Source: UBA4615 sp046046245
GTDB lineage: Bacteria; Pseudomonadota; Gammaproteobacteria; Burkholderiales; Burkholderiaceae_E
Length of the DNA: 64,000 nt
Assembly (NCBI GenBank): GCA_046046245.1
Contig: JBJOKE010000020.1
Span: 1 to 64,000 of the forward strand
Reading direction: 5' to 3'
The notes under the pieces were generated by a model, which was not told the DNA's origin, did no database searches, and saw nothing but the letters and a program-made list of their open reading frames with translations. Positions 17,903-27,300 of this stretch are shown piece by piece (position 1 is the stretch's first letter; the number at the start of each line of letters is the position of its first letter). Both the position numbers and the translations under genes were made by a program.

Positions 17903-18712
17903 GTGAGACTCGCGCTCGGCCTGGCCTATGACGGCACGGGCTCACCAGGCTGGCAGACCCAGCCCTCGGGTGAAGCGATCCAGGACCGGGTCGAGGTCTC
18001 GCTCGCCGCGCTCGCCGGCCATCCGGTAGACACCGTCTGCGCCGGCCGCACCGATGCCGGCGTGCATGCGATCGCCCAGGTCGTGCACTTCGACACGACC
18101 GCGCTGCGCCCGCTGAATGCCTGGGTCCGCGGCGTCAACGCGCGGTTGCCCGAGCGGGTCGCCGTCCAGTGGGCCCGCGAAGTCCCCGACGACTTCCACG
18201 CGCGCTTCCACGCACGTGCCCGCAGCTACCGCTACCTGATCCACTGCGCCGAGGTGCGACATCCGCTGTGGCGCGACCGCGCGGGCTGGGTCTTCCGGCC
18301 GCTCGACGTCGATGCGATGCGTGCGGCCGCGACCGCGCTGGTCGGCGAACACGACTTCTCGTCGTTCCGCTCGTCGCAGTGCCAGGCGGCGACGCCGGTC
18401 CGCACGCTGTCGCGCCTGGAGATCGCGCGGCGCGGCGACTTCGTCGAGATCGGGCTGACGGCGAACGCGTTCCTGCACCACATGGTCCGCAACATCGTCG
18501 GCGCGCTGGTCTACGTCGGTACCGGTCGCCAGCCGACCGCATGGCTCGCCGAGCTGCTTGCGGCCCGCCGCCGCGCGCTCGGCGCGCCCACCTTCTCGCC
18601 GTCGGGCCTCTATCTCGCCGCGGTGGACTACGATCCGTCCCTCGGCCTGCCCACGGGCGGACCGGATCCGCTCGGCGCGGTGCCGGGCGCGACGGAGAGC
18701 CCCCCTCGATGA
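17903..18712 (+). CDS. truA: tRNA pseudouridine(38-40) synthase
   Basis: This 269-aa enzyme converts uridines 38-40 in the tRNA anticodon arm to pseudouridine. The catalytic aspartate is Asp51 in the motif CAGRTDAGVHA. Other TruA landmarks are ALGLAYDGTGSPGWQTQ, FHARFHARARSYRYLI and the C-terminal FLHHMVRNIVGALV. The GTG start gives the expected MRLALGLAYDG N-terminus. The stop overlaps the trpF ATG (ATGA), the first in a chain of coupled genes. The truA-trpF linkage is a known betaproteobacterial arrangement. Confidence 0.96.
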   Translation: MRLALGLAYDGTGSPGWQTQPSGEAIQDRVEVSLAALAGHPVDTVCAGRTDAGVHAIAQVVHFDTTALRPLNAWVRGVNARLPERVAVQWAREVPDDFHARFHARARSYRYLIHCAEVRHPLWRDRAGWVFRPLDVDAMRAAATALVGEHDFSSFRSSQCQAATPVRTLSRLEIARRGDFVEIGLTANAFLHHMVRNIVGALVYVGTGRQPTAWLAELLAARRRALGAPTFSPSGLYLAAVDYDPSLGLPTGGPDPLGAVPGATESPPR

Positions 18713-19353
18713 GGACACGCATCAAGTACTGCGGCCTGGTCCGTCCCGGCGACGTCGACGACGCGGTCGCGCTCGGCGTCGACGCGGTCGGCTTCGTCTT
18801 CTATCCGAAGAGCCCGCGCGCGCTCGCCGTCGACGATGCAGCCGCGCTGCGGCGACGCCTGCCCTCGTGGGTGTCGGCCGTGGGCCTCTTCGTGAACGCG
18901 CCCGCGGAGGAGGTCGCGGTGACCGCGCGGTCGGTCGGCCTCGACGTGCTCCAGCTGCACGGCGACGAGACGCCCGAGACCTGCGCCGCGACCGGGGCTG
19001 CCGCGGGCCGGCCGTGGTGGAAGGCCTTCCGGATGCGCCCGGAAACCGATTTGCTATCATCGTCCGGCTCGTTCGGCGCCGCCGAATGCCTGGTGCTGGA
19101 CGCGTTCAGCGACGGCTACGGCGGCAGCGGCAGAGCGTTCGACTGGTCCTGGATCCCTCCCGGGCTGCCCGCGCGGATCGTGCTGTCGGGCGGACTCGAC
19201 GCGGGATCGGTGGCCGAGGCGATCGGCCGCGTGCGGCCCTTTGCTGTCGACGTCTCCAGCGGCATCCAGGGCGACGACCCTCGCACGAAGGACAGGGCCC
19301 GGATGGAGCGATTCCTCGCCGCCGTGCTCGCAGCGGACGCACAACGACGATGA
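18709..19353 (+). CDS. trpF: Phosphoribosylanthranilate isomerase
   Basis: This 214-aa TIM-barrel enzyme catalyses the Amadori rearrangement of N-(5-phosphoribosyl)anthranilate in tryptophan synthesis. The N-terminus RIKYCGLVRPGDV contains the conserved catalytic cysteine (Cys8). VGFVFYPKSPRA, LQLHGDE and IVLSGGLDAGSV follow in the usual order. It is coupled to truA upstream and to trpB downstream through ATGA overlaps. It acts in the cytosol as a monofunctional TrpF, not fused to TrpC. Confidence 0.96.
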   Translation: MRTRIKYCGLVRPGDVDDAVALGVDAVGFVFYPKSPRALAVDDAAALRRRLPSWVSAVGLFVNAPAEEVAVTARSVGLDVLQLHGDETPETCAATGAAAGRPWWKAFRMRPETDLLSSSGSFGAAECLVLDAFSDGYGGSGRAFDWSWIPPGLPARIVLSGGLDAGSVAEAIGRVRPFAVDVSSGIQGDDPRTKDRARMERFLAAVLAADAQRR

Positions 19354-20549
19354 AACCCTACGACCTTCCCGACGCCCGCGGCCATTTCGGCCCCTATGGC
19401 GGCACCTTCGTCTCCGAGACGCTGATGCACGCCCTCGAGGAGCTGCGTCTCGCCTACGCGAAGTACAAGGACGATCCCGAGTTCGTCGCCGAGTTCCGCT
19501 CCGAGCTCAAGCACTTCGTCGGCCGTCCGAGTCCCGTCTACCACGCCCGCCGCTGGTCCGAGATGCTCGGCGGCGCGCAGATCTGGTTCAAGCGCGAGGA
19601 CCTGAACCACACCGGTGCGCACAAGGTCAACAACACCATCGGCCAGGCGCTGCTCGCCAAGCGGATGGGCAAGCCCCGCGTGATCGCCGAGACCGGCGCC
19701 GGCCAGCACGGCGTGGCCACCGCGACCGTCTGCGCGCGCTTCGGCATGAAGTGCGTCGTCTACATGGGCTCGACGGACATCGTCCGCCAGGTGCAGAACG
19801 TCTACCGGATGAAGCTGCTCGGCGCCGAGGTGGTGCCGGTCGAGTCCGGCAGCAAGACGCTGAAGGACGCGCTGAACGAGGCGATGCGCGACTGGGTGAC
19901 GAACGTCGAGGACACCTTCTACATCATCGGCACCGTTGCGGGTCCGCACCCGTACCCGATGATGGTCCGCGACTTCAACTCGGTCGTCGGCCAGGAATGC
20001 CTGTGGCAGATGCCCGAGGAGGTCGGCCGCCAGCCGGACTACGTCGTGGCCTGCGTGGGCGGCGGCTCGAACGCGCTCGGCATCTTCCACCCGTACATCC
20101 CCTACGACGACGTGAAGCTGGTCGGCGTCGAGGCGGGCGGTGACGGCATCGCGAGCGGCCGCCACGCGGCCTCGCTGACCGCGGGCACGCCGGGCGTGCT
20201 GCACGGCAACCGCACCTACCTGCTGCAGGACGCGAACGGCCAGATCATCGACACGCATTCGGTGTCCGCCGGCCTCGACTATCCGGGCGTGGGTCCCGAG
20301 CACGCTTGGCTCAAGGACAGCGGTCGCGCGTCCTACGTGCCGATCGACGATGCCGAGACGCTCGCCGCGTTCCACACCTGCTGCCGCGTCGAGGGCATCA
20401 TCCCGGCGCTGGAGTCCAGCCACGCGCTCGCCTATGCCGCGAAGCTCGCGCCCACGCTGCCCAGGGACAAGGTCATCCTGGTGAACCTGTCCGGCCGCGG
20501 CGACAAGGACATGCAGACCGTCGCCGAGCGCGACGGGCTGAAGGTCTGA
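19350..20549 (+). CDS. trpB: Tryptophan synthase beta subunit
   Basis: This 399-aa PLP enzyme condenses indole with serine to give tryptophan. The PLP lysine is Lys92 in NHTGAHKVNNT, and the phosphate-binding glycine loop is CVGGGSNALG near residue 232. AETGAGQHGVA marks the TrpB1 class that pairs tightly with TrpA. It overlaps trpF by four bases, and trpA begins 25 bases later. Together they form the alpha2-beta2 complex that channels indole. Confidence 0.98.
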   Translation: MKPYDLPDARGHFGPYGGTFVSETLMHALEELRLAYAKYKDDPEFVAEFRSELKHFVGRPSPVYHARRWSEMLGGAQIWFKREDLNHTGAHKVNNTIGQALLAKRMGKPRVIAETGAGQHGVATATVCARFGMKCVVYMGSTDIVRQVQNVYRMKLLGAEVVPVESGSKTLKDALNEAMRDWVTNVEDTFYIIGTVAGPHPYPMMVRDFNSVVGQECLWQMPEEVGRQPDYVVACVGGGSNALGIFHPYIPYDDVKLVGVEAGGDGIASGRHAASLTAGTPGVLHGNRTYLLQDANGQIIDTHSVSAGLDYPGVGPEHAWLKDSGRASYVPIDDAETLAAFHTCCRVEGIIPALESSHALAYAAKLAPTLPRDKVILVNLSGRGDKDMQTVAERDGLKV

Positions 20550-20574
20550 GCCCCGCGAGCGATCGAGAGCCCCC

Positions 20575-21405
20575 ATGTCCCGACGCATCGATGCCACCTT
20601 CGCCCGCCTGCGCGCGGCGCAGCGCCGCGCCCTGATCCCGTACTTCACCGCCGGCCACCCGAGCCGCGAGCATGCGGTGCCGATGATGCATGCGCTCGCC
20701 GAGGCGGGCGCCGACGTCATCGAGCTCGGCGTGCCGTTCTCCGACCCGATGGCCGACGGCCCGGTGATCCAGAAGTCCGGCGAGCATGCGCTGTCGCTGG
20801 GCGTGGGCCTGGGCGACGTGCTCGACTGGGTCCGCGAGTTCCGCCGCACCGACGACGCGACGCCCGTCGTGCTGATGGGCTACCTGAACCCGATCGAGCG
20901 GATGGGCGCCGAGGCCTTTGCCGCGCGTGCGGCCGAGGCCGGGGTCGACGGCGTGCTGGTCGTCGACCTGCCGCCCGAGGAGGCCGAGGCCTTCGGACCG
21001 CTGCTCAAGTCGCATGGCCTGGATCCGATCTTCCTGCTCGCGCCGACCTCGACGAAGACGCGCATCGAGCAGGTGGGCCGCATCGCTGCGGGCTACGTCT
21101 ACTACGTGTCGCTCAAGGGCGTGACCGGCTCGGCCGCGCTCAACGTCGACGAGGTGCTGTCCGCGCTGCCCGCGATCCGCGCGGCCACCGGCCTGCCGGT
21201 GGGCGTGGGTTTCGGCATCCGCGACGGCGCGACTGCCGCCGCGATCGCGAAGAAGGCCGATGCGGTCGTCATCGGCACCCGACTGATCCAGGAGATCGAC
21301 GCCGCCGGCCCCGAGCATGCGCTCGAGCGCGCCGCCGCGTTCATCCGGGGCATCCGCCAGGCGATGGACGCTGGCGTGCCCGCCACCCAGGAGGCCACAC
21401 GATGA
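20575..21405 (+). CDS. trpA: Tryptophan synthase alpha subunit
   Basis: This 276-aa TIM-barrel subunit cleaves indole-3-glycerol phosphate to indole and glyceraldehyde-3-phosphate. Catalytic residues are visible as Glu50 (IELGVPFSDP) and Asp61 (MADGPVIQ). The phosphate-binding VGVGFGIRDG lies in the C-terminal half. Its stop overlaps the accD start (ATGA), coupling tryptophan synthesis genes to fatty acid synthesis genes as in other Burkholderiales. Confidence 0.97.
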   Translation: MSRRIDATFARLRAAQRRALIPYFTAGHPSREHAVPMMHALAEAGADVIELGVPFSDPMADGPVIQKSGEHALSLGVGLGDVLDWVREFRRTDDATPVVLMGYLNPIERMGAEAFAARAAEAGVDGVLVVDLPPEEAEAFGPLLKSHGLDPIFLLAPTSTKTRIEQVGRIAAGYVYYVSLKGVTGSAALNVDEVLSALPAIRAATGLPVGVGFGIRDGATAAAIAKKADAVVIGTRLIQEIDAAGPEHALERAAAFIRGIRQAMDAGVPATQEATR

Positions 21406-22280
21406 GCTGGCTCGACAAGCTGCTGCCCCCGCGGATCAAGCGCGCCGGCCTCGCCGGCAGCGGCAAGAAGTCGGTGCCGGAAGGCGTCTGGGTCAAGTGC
21501 TCGGCCTGCGATTCGGTGCTCTACCGCGCGGACCTCGAGGGCAACCTGAACGTCTGTCCGAAGTGCGAGCACCACATGCGGATCGGCGCACGTCAGCGCA
21601 TCGACGCGTTGCTCGATCCCGAGGGGCGCTTCGAGATCGGCCAGGAGGTGGTGCCGGTCGATGCGCTGAAGTTCCGCGACAGCCGCAAGTACCCGGACCG
21701 GATCCAGGAGGCGATGGATACCACCGGCGAGACCGATGCGCTGGTCGTCGTCGGCGGCGCGATCCGCGCGCTGCCGGTCGTGGTCGCGGCCTTCGAGTTC
21801 GAGTTCATGGGCGGCTCGATGGGCTCGGTCGTGGGCGAGCGCTTCGCGCGGGGCGTGCAGACCGCGATCGACCAGAAGGTGCCGTTCATCTCGGTGGCGG
21901 CCTCGGGCGGCGCGCGGATGCAGGAAGGCCTGATGTCGCTGATGCAGATGGCCAAGACCACCGCGATGCTCACCCAGCTCTCCGAGTCGCGGCTGCCCTA
22001 CGTGTCCGTGCTGACCGACCCGACGATGGGGGGCGTGTCGGCGAGCTTCTGCTTCCTCGGCGACGTGGTGATCGCCGAGCCGCGTGCGCTGATCGGCTTC
22101 GCCGGCCCGCGCGTGATCGAGCAGACGGTCCGCGAGAAGCTGCCCGAGGGCTTCCAGCGCGCCGAGTTCCTGCTCGAGAAGGGCGCGGTCGACATGATCG
22201 TCCACCGCAGGCAGATGCGTGACGAGATCGCCCAGCTGCTCGCGCTGCTGACGCGACAGCCGTCGGAGGCGCTGGCCTGA
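21402..22280 (+). CDS. accD: Acetyl-CoA carboxylase carboxyltransferase subunit beta
   Basis: This 292-aa subunit, with AccA, transfers the carboxyl group from biotin to acetyl-CoA to form malonyl-CoA. A four-cysteine zinc ribbon occupies residues 33-55 (Cys33, Cys36, Cys52, Cys55). The crotonase-like carboxyltransferase core contains FMGGSMGSVVGERF and VAASGGARMQEG. The gene overlaps trpA and is followed two bases later by folC, a standard trpA-accD-folC cluster. Confidence 0.98.
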   Translation: MSWLDKLLPPRIKRAGLAGSGKKSVPEGVWVKCSACDSVLYRADLEGNLNVCPKCEHHMRIGARQRIDALLDPEGRFEIGQEVVPVDALKFRDSRKYPDRIQEAMDTTGETDALVVVGGAIRALPVVVAAFEFEFMGGSMGSVVGERFARGVQTAIDQKVPFISVAASGGARMQEGLMSLMQMAKTTAMLTQLSESRLPYVSVLTDPTMGGVSASFCFLGDVVIAEPRALIGFAGPRVIEQTVREKLPEGFQRAEFLLEKGAVDMIVHRRQMRDEIAQLLALLTRQPSEALA

Positions 22281-22282
22281 GC

Positions 22283-23590
22283 GTGTCGGGGCACCACGAA
22301 GGGCCCGCGCTCGCCGCCTGGCTGGCGCGCATCGAAGGGCTGCATCCCAAGACCGTCGAGCTCGGCCTCGATCGCGTGCGCGCGGTCGCGGCCCGGATGG
22401 GGCTCGATCTGCCGGGCACGAGGATCGTCGTCGCCGGCACGAACGGCAAGGGCTCGACCTGCGCGATGCTCGAGTCGATCCTGCTGGCCGCGGGCTACCG
22501 CGTCGGCTGCTACACCTCGCCGCACCTGGTGCGCTTCAACGAGCGCGCGCGGCTCGACGGCGTGCCCGCGACCGACGAGGCGCTCGTCGCACAGTTCGAG
22601 GCGGTCGAGGCCGCGCGCGGCGACACCTCGCTCACCTACTTCGAGTTCACCACGCTCGCGATCCTGCGGCTCTTCCAGCAGGCCGCGCCCGACGCGCTGG
22701 TGCTCGAGATCGGGCTGGGCGGGCGGCTCGACGCGGTCAACATCGTCGATGCCGACTGCGCGATCGTCACCTGCGTGGACATCGACCACGCCGAGTGGCT
22801 CGGCGACACCCGCGAGAAGATCGGCTGGGAGAAGGCGCACGTCTACCGGACCGGCCGGCCCGCGATCTGCTCCGATCCGCAGCCACCGCAGTCGCTCGTC
22901 GACTACGCGACCGAGATCGGCGCCGACCTGCGGCGCTTCGGCCGCGACTTCAACTATGCGGGCGACCGCCAGCAGTGGAGTTGGGGCGGTCGCGGCACGC
23001 GCCGCAACAGCCTCGCCTATCCGGCGCTGCGCGGCGCGAACCAGCTGCTCAACGCGTCGGGCGTGCTCGCCGTGCTCGAGTCGCTGCGCGACCGGCTGCC
23101 GGTGAGCGCGCAGGCGGTCCGGCAGGGCTTCGCCACCGTCGAGCTGCCGGGCCGTTTCCAGGTCCTGGCGGGTCGTCCGGCCGTGGTGCTCGACGTCGCG
23201 CACAACCCGCACGCGGTCGCGCACCTCGCGGCCAACCTCGACGGCATGGGCTTCCATCCGTACACCTGGGCGGTATTCGGCATGCTCGGCGACAAGGACG
23301 TGGTCGGGGCGATCGCCCACCTGCGTTCGCGCGTGGACCACTGGCTGTGCGTCGACCTGCCCGGGCCCCGCGCCGTGCCCGCATCGGTGCTCGCCGAGCG
23401 GCTGCGCGAGGCCGGCATCGTGCCGGGGCAGGGCGAGGACGCGGAGCGGACCATCGAATGCTTCGCGTCGCCGCGCGAGGCGCTCGCCTCGGCGAGGGGT
23501 CGCTGCGACGAGAATGATAGAATCGTCGTTTTCGGATCGTTCCTCACGGTGGCGGACGTGCTCGCGCACCGCGGACGTCCGGTCTCCTGA
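22283..23590 (+). CDS. folC: Bifunctional folylpolyglutamate/dihydrofolate synthase
   Basis: This 435-aa Mur-ligase-family enzyme adds glutamate to dihydropteroate and to reduced folates. The P-loop is VAGTNGKGSTCAMLES near residue 55. CYTSPHLVRFNERAR and DVAHNPHA (near residue 300) are hallmark FolC motifs. The start codon is GTG, two bases after the accD stop. It is followed by the SPOR-domain gene 15 bases later, so the transcript probably continues. Confidence 0.96.
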   Translation: MSGHHEGPALAAWLARIEGLHPKTVELGLDRVRAVAARMGLDLPGTRIVVAGTNGKGSTCAMLESILLAAGYRVGCYTSPHLVRFNERARLDGVPATDEALVAQFEAVEAARGDTSLTYFEFTTLAILRLFQQAAPDALVLEIGLGGRLDAVNIVDADCAIVTCVDIDHAEWLGDTREKIGWEKAHVYRTGRPAICSDPQPPQSLVDYATEIGADLRRFGRDFNYAGDRQQWSWGGRGTRRNSLAYPALRGANQLLNASGVLAVLESLRDRLPVSAQAVRQGFATVELPGRFQVLAGRPAVVLDVAHNPHAVAHLAANLDGMGFHPYTWAVFGMLGDKDVVGAIAHLRSRVDHWLCVDLPGPRAVPASVLAERLREAGIVPGQGEDAERTIECFASPREALASARGRCDENDRIVVFGSFLTVADVLAHRGRPVS

Positions 23591-23605
23591 GTCCACGTCC
23601 CCTCC

Positions 23606-24472
23606 ATGGCAACACGGGCCTCTGCTCCCGCACGTCGGCGTGCGGGCGGCACCGACGACGGCGACGTCGATCCGGCGCTGCCCCAGAAGAAGCGAGCCCG
23701 TCACCGGCTGATCGGCGCGGTCGTCCTGTGCGGCGTCGCCGCGGTGGTGGTGCCGCTGCTGCTCGACTCCGAGCCGGCGCGGCCGCCGTCGGACGTCGCG
23801 ATCGTCATCCCGTCGAAGGACACGCCGCTGCCGCCGCGTGCCGGCGAGCCCAAGGGCGCGGTCGCACGCGGCGCGGCCGACGCGCCGCCCGCCGATCCGA
23901 AGCCCGCCGACGCGAAGCCCTCGGACGCGAAGCCCTCGGACGCGAAGCCCGCCGCCGAGGCCGCGAAGCCCGGCGATGCGCGCACCGCCGACGCGAAGGC
24001 TGCCGACCCGCGCTCCGCCGACCCGGCCCGTGCCGCCGAGGCCAGGCCCGCCGAGCCCGCCGCCGGATCGAAGCCGAGCGACGCCAAGGCCGCCGCCCGC
24101 GCCGAGCCCGCGCGCAAGGACGCCGCCGGCAAGGACGAGATCGCGCAGCTCGCCGAGTCCGCGCAGGCCCGCACGGCCGCGCCGAAGGCCGGCGAGCCGC
24201 GTTACCTGCTGCAGGTCGGTGCCTATGCCGGCGAGTCGGGTGCGAGCGCCGCGGTCGAGCGCGTGGGCGCGCTCGGGCTGCGGGCGTTCACCGAGAAGGT
24301 CAAGACCGACGCCGGCGACCGGATCCGCGTCCGCGTCGGCCCGTTCGCCACGCGCGAGGCGGCCGAGCAGGCCCGCTCGAAGCTGCAGGCGGCAGGCGTG
24401 CAGGCCGCGATGATCGCGCCGCCGCCCGGGACCGCGCCGCCGCCCGCGCCCGCGCCCGCGTCGTCCCGGTGA
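23606..24472 (+). CDS. SPOR-domain protein (DedD-like)
   Basis: This 288-aa bitopic inner-membrane protein probably acts at the division septum by binding denuded peptidoglycan. A short cytoplasmic N-terminus precedes one TM helix near residues 35-53 (LIGAVVLCGVAAVVVPLLL). A long Ala/Pro/Lys/Asp-rich linker with repeated DAKPS/DAKPA units follows, then a C-terminal SPOR domain from about residue 193 (RYLLQVGAYAGESGA ... RVRVGPFATREAAEQA). The position between folC and cvpA is the standard place of the dedD-type gene in betaproteobacteria. Confidence 0.9.
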   Translation: MATRASAPARRRAGGTDDGDVDPALPQKKRARHRLIGAVVLCGVAAVVVPLLLDSEPARPPSDVAIVIPSKDTPLPPRAGEPKGAVARGAADAPPADPKPADAKPSDAKPSDAKPAAEAAKPGDARTADAKAADPRSADPARAAEARPAEPAAGSKPSDAKAAARAEPARKDAAGKDEIAQLAESAQARTAAPKAGEPRYLLQVGAYAGESGASAAVERVGALGLRAFTEKVKTDAGDRIRVRVGPFATREAAEQARSKLQAAGVQAAMIAPPPGTAPPPAPAPASSR

Positions 24473-24490
24473 CGCAGACGGAACCCGGCG

Positions 24491-24976
24491 ATGCTCGACG
24501 CGGTCACCGGCTGGGACTGGTTCGTCCTGATCGTCGCAGTGCTGTCGGTGGGGATCGGACTGATCCGCGGCCTGGTGCGGACGGTCTTCGCGCTGGCGGC
24601 CTGGGTCGTCGGCCTGCTCGGCGTGCCGCTCGCCTCGCCGCCGGTGATCGGCGTGCTGCCCGAGGCGGTGCCGCGACCCGTGGTCTATCTCGTCGTCTTC
24701 CTGCTGCTCTTCGTCGCGGTCCGCATGCTCGGCTCGCTCGCCGCGCGCGGATTGCGGGGGCTGGGGCTGGGCGGCGTCGACCGGCTGCTGGGCGCGGTGC
24801 TGGGCACCGTTCGAGCCGTGATCGTGATCCTGCTCGCGGCGCTCGGCGCGCACCTCGCCGGCTTCTCGGAGCACCCGTCGTGGACGCAGGCGTTCAGCCG
24901 ACCGCTGCTCGACGCGCTGGTGCACAAGGCCGAGCCCTTCCTGCCCGAGCGCCTGTCGGGCGTGAGGCGAACCTGA
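24491..24976 (+). CDS. cvpA: CvpA family membrane protein
   Basis: This 161-aa inner-membrane protein has about four hydrophobic segments, starting with WDWFVLIVAVLSVGIGLIRGLVR, the conserved CvpA opening. CvpA is linked to colicin V production and envelope homeostasis; its biochemical role is unsettled. The gene sits between the SPOR gene and purF, as in the E. coli dedD-cvpA-purF operon. purF begins 54 bases downstream. Confidence 0.92.
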   Translation: MLDAVTGWDWFVLIVAVLSVGIGLIRGLVRTVFALAAWVVGLLGVPLASPPVIGVLPEAVPRPVVYLVVFLLLFVAVRMLGSLAARGLRGLGLGGVDRLLGAVLGTVRAVIVILLAALGAHLAGFSEHPSWTQAFSRPLLDALVHKAEPFLPERLSGVRRT

Positions 24977-25030
24977 TGTTCCCCACGCACGACCCGCGGG
25001 CGCTGCGTAGACCCTGAACGGAGACAGACC

Positions 25031-26563
25031 ATGTGCGGCATCCTCGGCGTCGTGGCGCGGACCCCGGTGAACCAGCTGCTCTATGACGGCCTGCTGCTGC
25101 TGCAGCATCGCGGCCAGGACGCGGCGGGCATCGCGACCTCGAACGGCAAGGCCTTCGCGATGCACAAGGCGAGCGGCCTGGTGCGCGACGTCTTCCGCAC
25201 GCGCAACATGCGCGGCCTGCCGGGCCGCAGCGGCATCGCACACGTCCGCTACCCCACGGCCGGCTCGGCGAGCAACGAGGAGGAGGCGCAGCCGTTCTAC
25301 GTGAACGCGCCCTTCGGCGTCACCCTCGCGCACAACGGCAACCTGACCAACAGCGACCGGCTGAAGGACGAGATGTTCCGGTTCGACCGCCGGCACATCA
25401 ACACCGAGTCCGACTCCGAGGTGCTGCTCAACGTGCTGGCCAACGAGCTGCAGGCCGCGGCCGTGGGCGTCTCGCTCGATCCCGACACGATCTTCCGGGC
25501 GGTGGCCGAGCTCCACAAGCGCGTGAAGGGGGCCTATGCGTGCACCGCCGAGATCGCCGGCTACGGCGTGCTCGGCTTCCGCGATCCGTGGGGCATCCGG
25601 CCGCTGTGCTACGGCGTGGCCGAGACCGAGAACGGCACCGAGTACCTGATCGCCTCCGAGTCGGTGGCGCTCGAGGGCCTGGGCTTTCGCTTCGTGCGCG
25701 ACGTGGCGCCGGGCGAGGCGGTCTTCGTCGACATCGACGGCAACTTCCACGCGCGCCAGTGCGTGCCGGGCGCAACGCTGAACCCGTGCATCTTCGAGTA
25801 CGTCTACTTCGCGCGGCCCGACTCGGTGATCGACGGCGTGTCGGTCTACGACGCGCGCCTGAAGATGGGCGAATACCTCGCCGAGAAGGTCCGACGCGAG
25901 CTGTGGGCGGGCGACATCGACGTCGTGATGCCCATCCCCGACACCTCGCGGCCCTCGGCCCAGCAGCTCGCCAATCGCCTGAACCTCGACTACCGCGAGG
26001 GCTTCATCAAGAACCGGTACGTCGGACGCACCTTCATCATGCCGGGGCAGGCGGTGCGCCGGAAGTCGGTGCGGCAGAAGCTGAACGCGATGAGCATCGA
26101 GTTCCGCGGCAAGAACGTGCTGCTGGTCGACGACTCGATCGTGCGCGGCACCACCTCGCACGAGATCGTGCAGATGGCGCGTGACGCGGGCGCGAACAAG
26201 GTCTACTTCGCATCGGCCGCGCCGCCGGTGCGTTTCCCGAACGTCTACGGCATCGACATGCCCACGCGCGCCGAGCTGATCGCCAGCGGTCGCAGCGACG
26301 AGGAGATCCGCCGGGCGATCGGCGCCGACGCGCTGATCTACCAGGACATCGAGTCGATGAAGCAGTCGGTCCGCGAGCTGGGGCCGCACCTGTCGGGCTT
26401 CGAGGCCTCGTGCTTCGACGGCGTCTACCTCACCGGCGACGTCACGCCCGAGTACCTCGACCGGATCGAGGCGGCCCGCAACGCGCCGCAGCCGGCGGGC
26501 GAGGAGCCGGGCACGCGCGCGCAGATGAACCTGCAGTTCTCGGTGGCCGACGACCGGCGCTGA
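25031..26563 (+). CDS. purF: Amidophosphoribosyltransferase
   Basis: This 510-aa enzyme makes phosphoribosylamine from PRPP and glutamine, the first committed step of purine synthesis. It starts MCGILGVV, so Cys2 becomes the N-terminal glutaminase nucleophile after Met removal. The C-terminal phosphoribosyltransferase domain has the PRPP loop NVLLVDDSIVRGTTS near residue 362. Length is normal for the proteobacterial type. In related genomes metZ follows directly; here a 5-kb minus-strand unit and a GntR gene intervene. Confidence 0.98.
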   Translation: MCGILGVVARTPVNQLLYDGLLLLQHRGQDAAGIATSNGKAFAMHKASGLVRDVFRTRNMRGLPGRSGIAHVRYPTAGSASNEEEAQPFYVNAPFGVTLAHNGNLTNSDRLKDEMFRFDRRHINTESDSEVLLNVLANELQAAAVGVSLDPDTIFRAVAELHKRVKGAYACTAEIAGYGVLGFRDPWGIRPLCYGVAETENGTEYLIASESVALEGLGFRFVRDVAPGEAVFVDIDGNFHARQCVPGATLNPCIFEYVYFARPDSVIDGVSVYDARLKMGEYLAEKVRRELWAGDIDVVMPIPDTSRPSAQQLANRLNLDYREGFIKNRYVGRTFIMPGQAVRRKSVRQKLNAMSIEFRGKNVLLVDDSIVRGTTSHEIVQMARDAGANKVYFASAAPPVRFPNVYGIDMPTRAELIASGRSDEEIRRAIGADALIYQDIESMKQSVRELGPHLSGFEASCFDGVYLTGDVTPEYLDRIEAARNAPQPAGEEPGTRAQMNLQFSVADDRR

Positions 26564-26656
26564 AGCAACCGCTCGCGAGCCTGCTGCGCGTCCCGATCCG
26601 ACGCAGGCGCCGGCCTGCCCGCCGCGGTGTCCCCGCGACGTGTCGGTCGTCGAAGG

Positions 26657-27283
26657 TCAGCCTGCCGGCGCCGTGTACGCCCACGGACGCCGCACGCGAT
26701 CCGACTCGCGCCAGGCCTCGATCTCGTCGCGCGCCGCGAGCGTGAGCCCGATCTCGTCGATGCCCGCCAGCAGCATCGCGCGCAGCGTGCGCGGCGCCTC
26801 GAACGCGATGGTTCGTCCCGAGGGCGTCGTCACGCACTGCGCCGCGAGGTCCACCGCCACCGAGGCGTGACCGCCCGCGGACTCGACCTCGTCGGCGATC
26901 GCGCGGACCTCGGCGATCGGCAGCTCCACCGGCAGGATCCCGTTGCGGAAGCAGTTGTTGTGGAAGATCCCGCCGAAGCTCGGCGCCAGGATCGCGCGGA
27001 TGCCGAACTCGCGCAGCGCCTTCGGTGCGCGTTCGCGCGACGAGCCGCAGCCGAAGTTGCGGTCGGCGAGCAGCACCTGCGCGCGGTCGTAGGGCGCGCG
27101 GTTCAGCACGAAGTCCGGGTTCGGCGAGCCGTCGGCGAGGAAGCGCGCGTTGGCGAAGAGCGCGGCGCCGTAGCCCTTCGCGTCGGTGCCGCCGAGGAAG
27201 CGGGCAGGGATGATCTGGTCGGTGTCGATGTTGATGACGAGCATCGGCGCCGCGATGCCCTCGATCCGGGTGAACGCTTCCAC
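26657..27283 (-). CDS. Aconitase-family small subunit (second LeuD-like; alkylmalate hydro-lyase)
   Basis: This 208-aa swivelling-domain protein resembles LeuD (NIDTDQIIPARFLGG, ADRNFGCGSSRERAPKAL, FHNNCFRNGILPV) but differs clearly from the biosynthetic LeuD at 12 kb. The GTG at 27283 is the probable start; it lies 17 bases after the partner large-subunit stop. Paired with the adjacent LeuC-like protein it should form a 4Fe-4S hydro-lyase. The neighbouring isocitrate-lyase-family gene suggests a catabolic substrate such as an alkylmaleate/alkylmalate, as in dimethylmaleate hydratase, rather than leucine synthesis. That substrate is an inference from context. Confidence 0.8.
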   Translation of the reverse strand: MEAFTRIEGIAAPMLVINIDTDQIIPARFLGGTDAKGYGAALFANARFLADGSPNPDFVLNRAPYDRAQVLLADRNFGCGSSRERAPKALREFGIRAILAPSFGGIFHNNCFRNGILPVELPIAEVRAIADEVESAGGHASVAVDLAAQCVTTPSGRTIAFEAPRTLRAMLLAGIDEIGLTLAARDEIEAWRESDRVRRPWAYTAPAG

Positions 27284-27300
27284 GGCCAGGCTCCTCGTCG

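Noticed and set aside
21998..26389. Very long minus-strand open frame (1463 codons) antisense to accD-folC-SPOR-cvpA-purF
   Set aside because: The product is composition-driven (R, H, V, A-rich) with no domain, while the plus strand carries well-known genes over the whole span. GC-rich codon usage creates such shadows.
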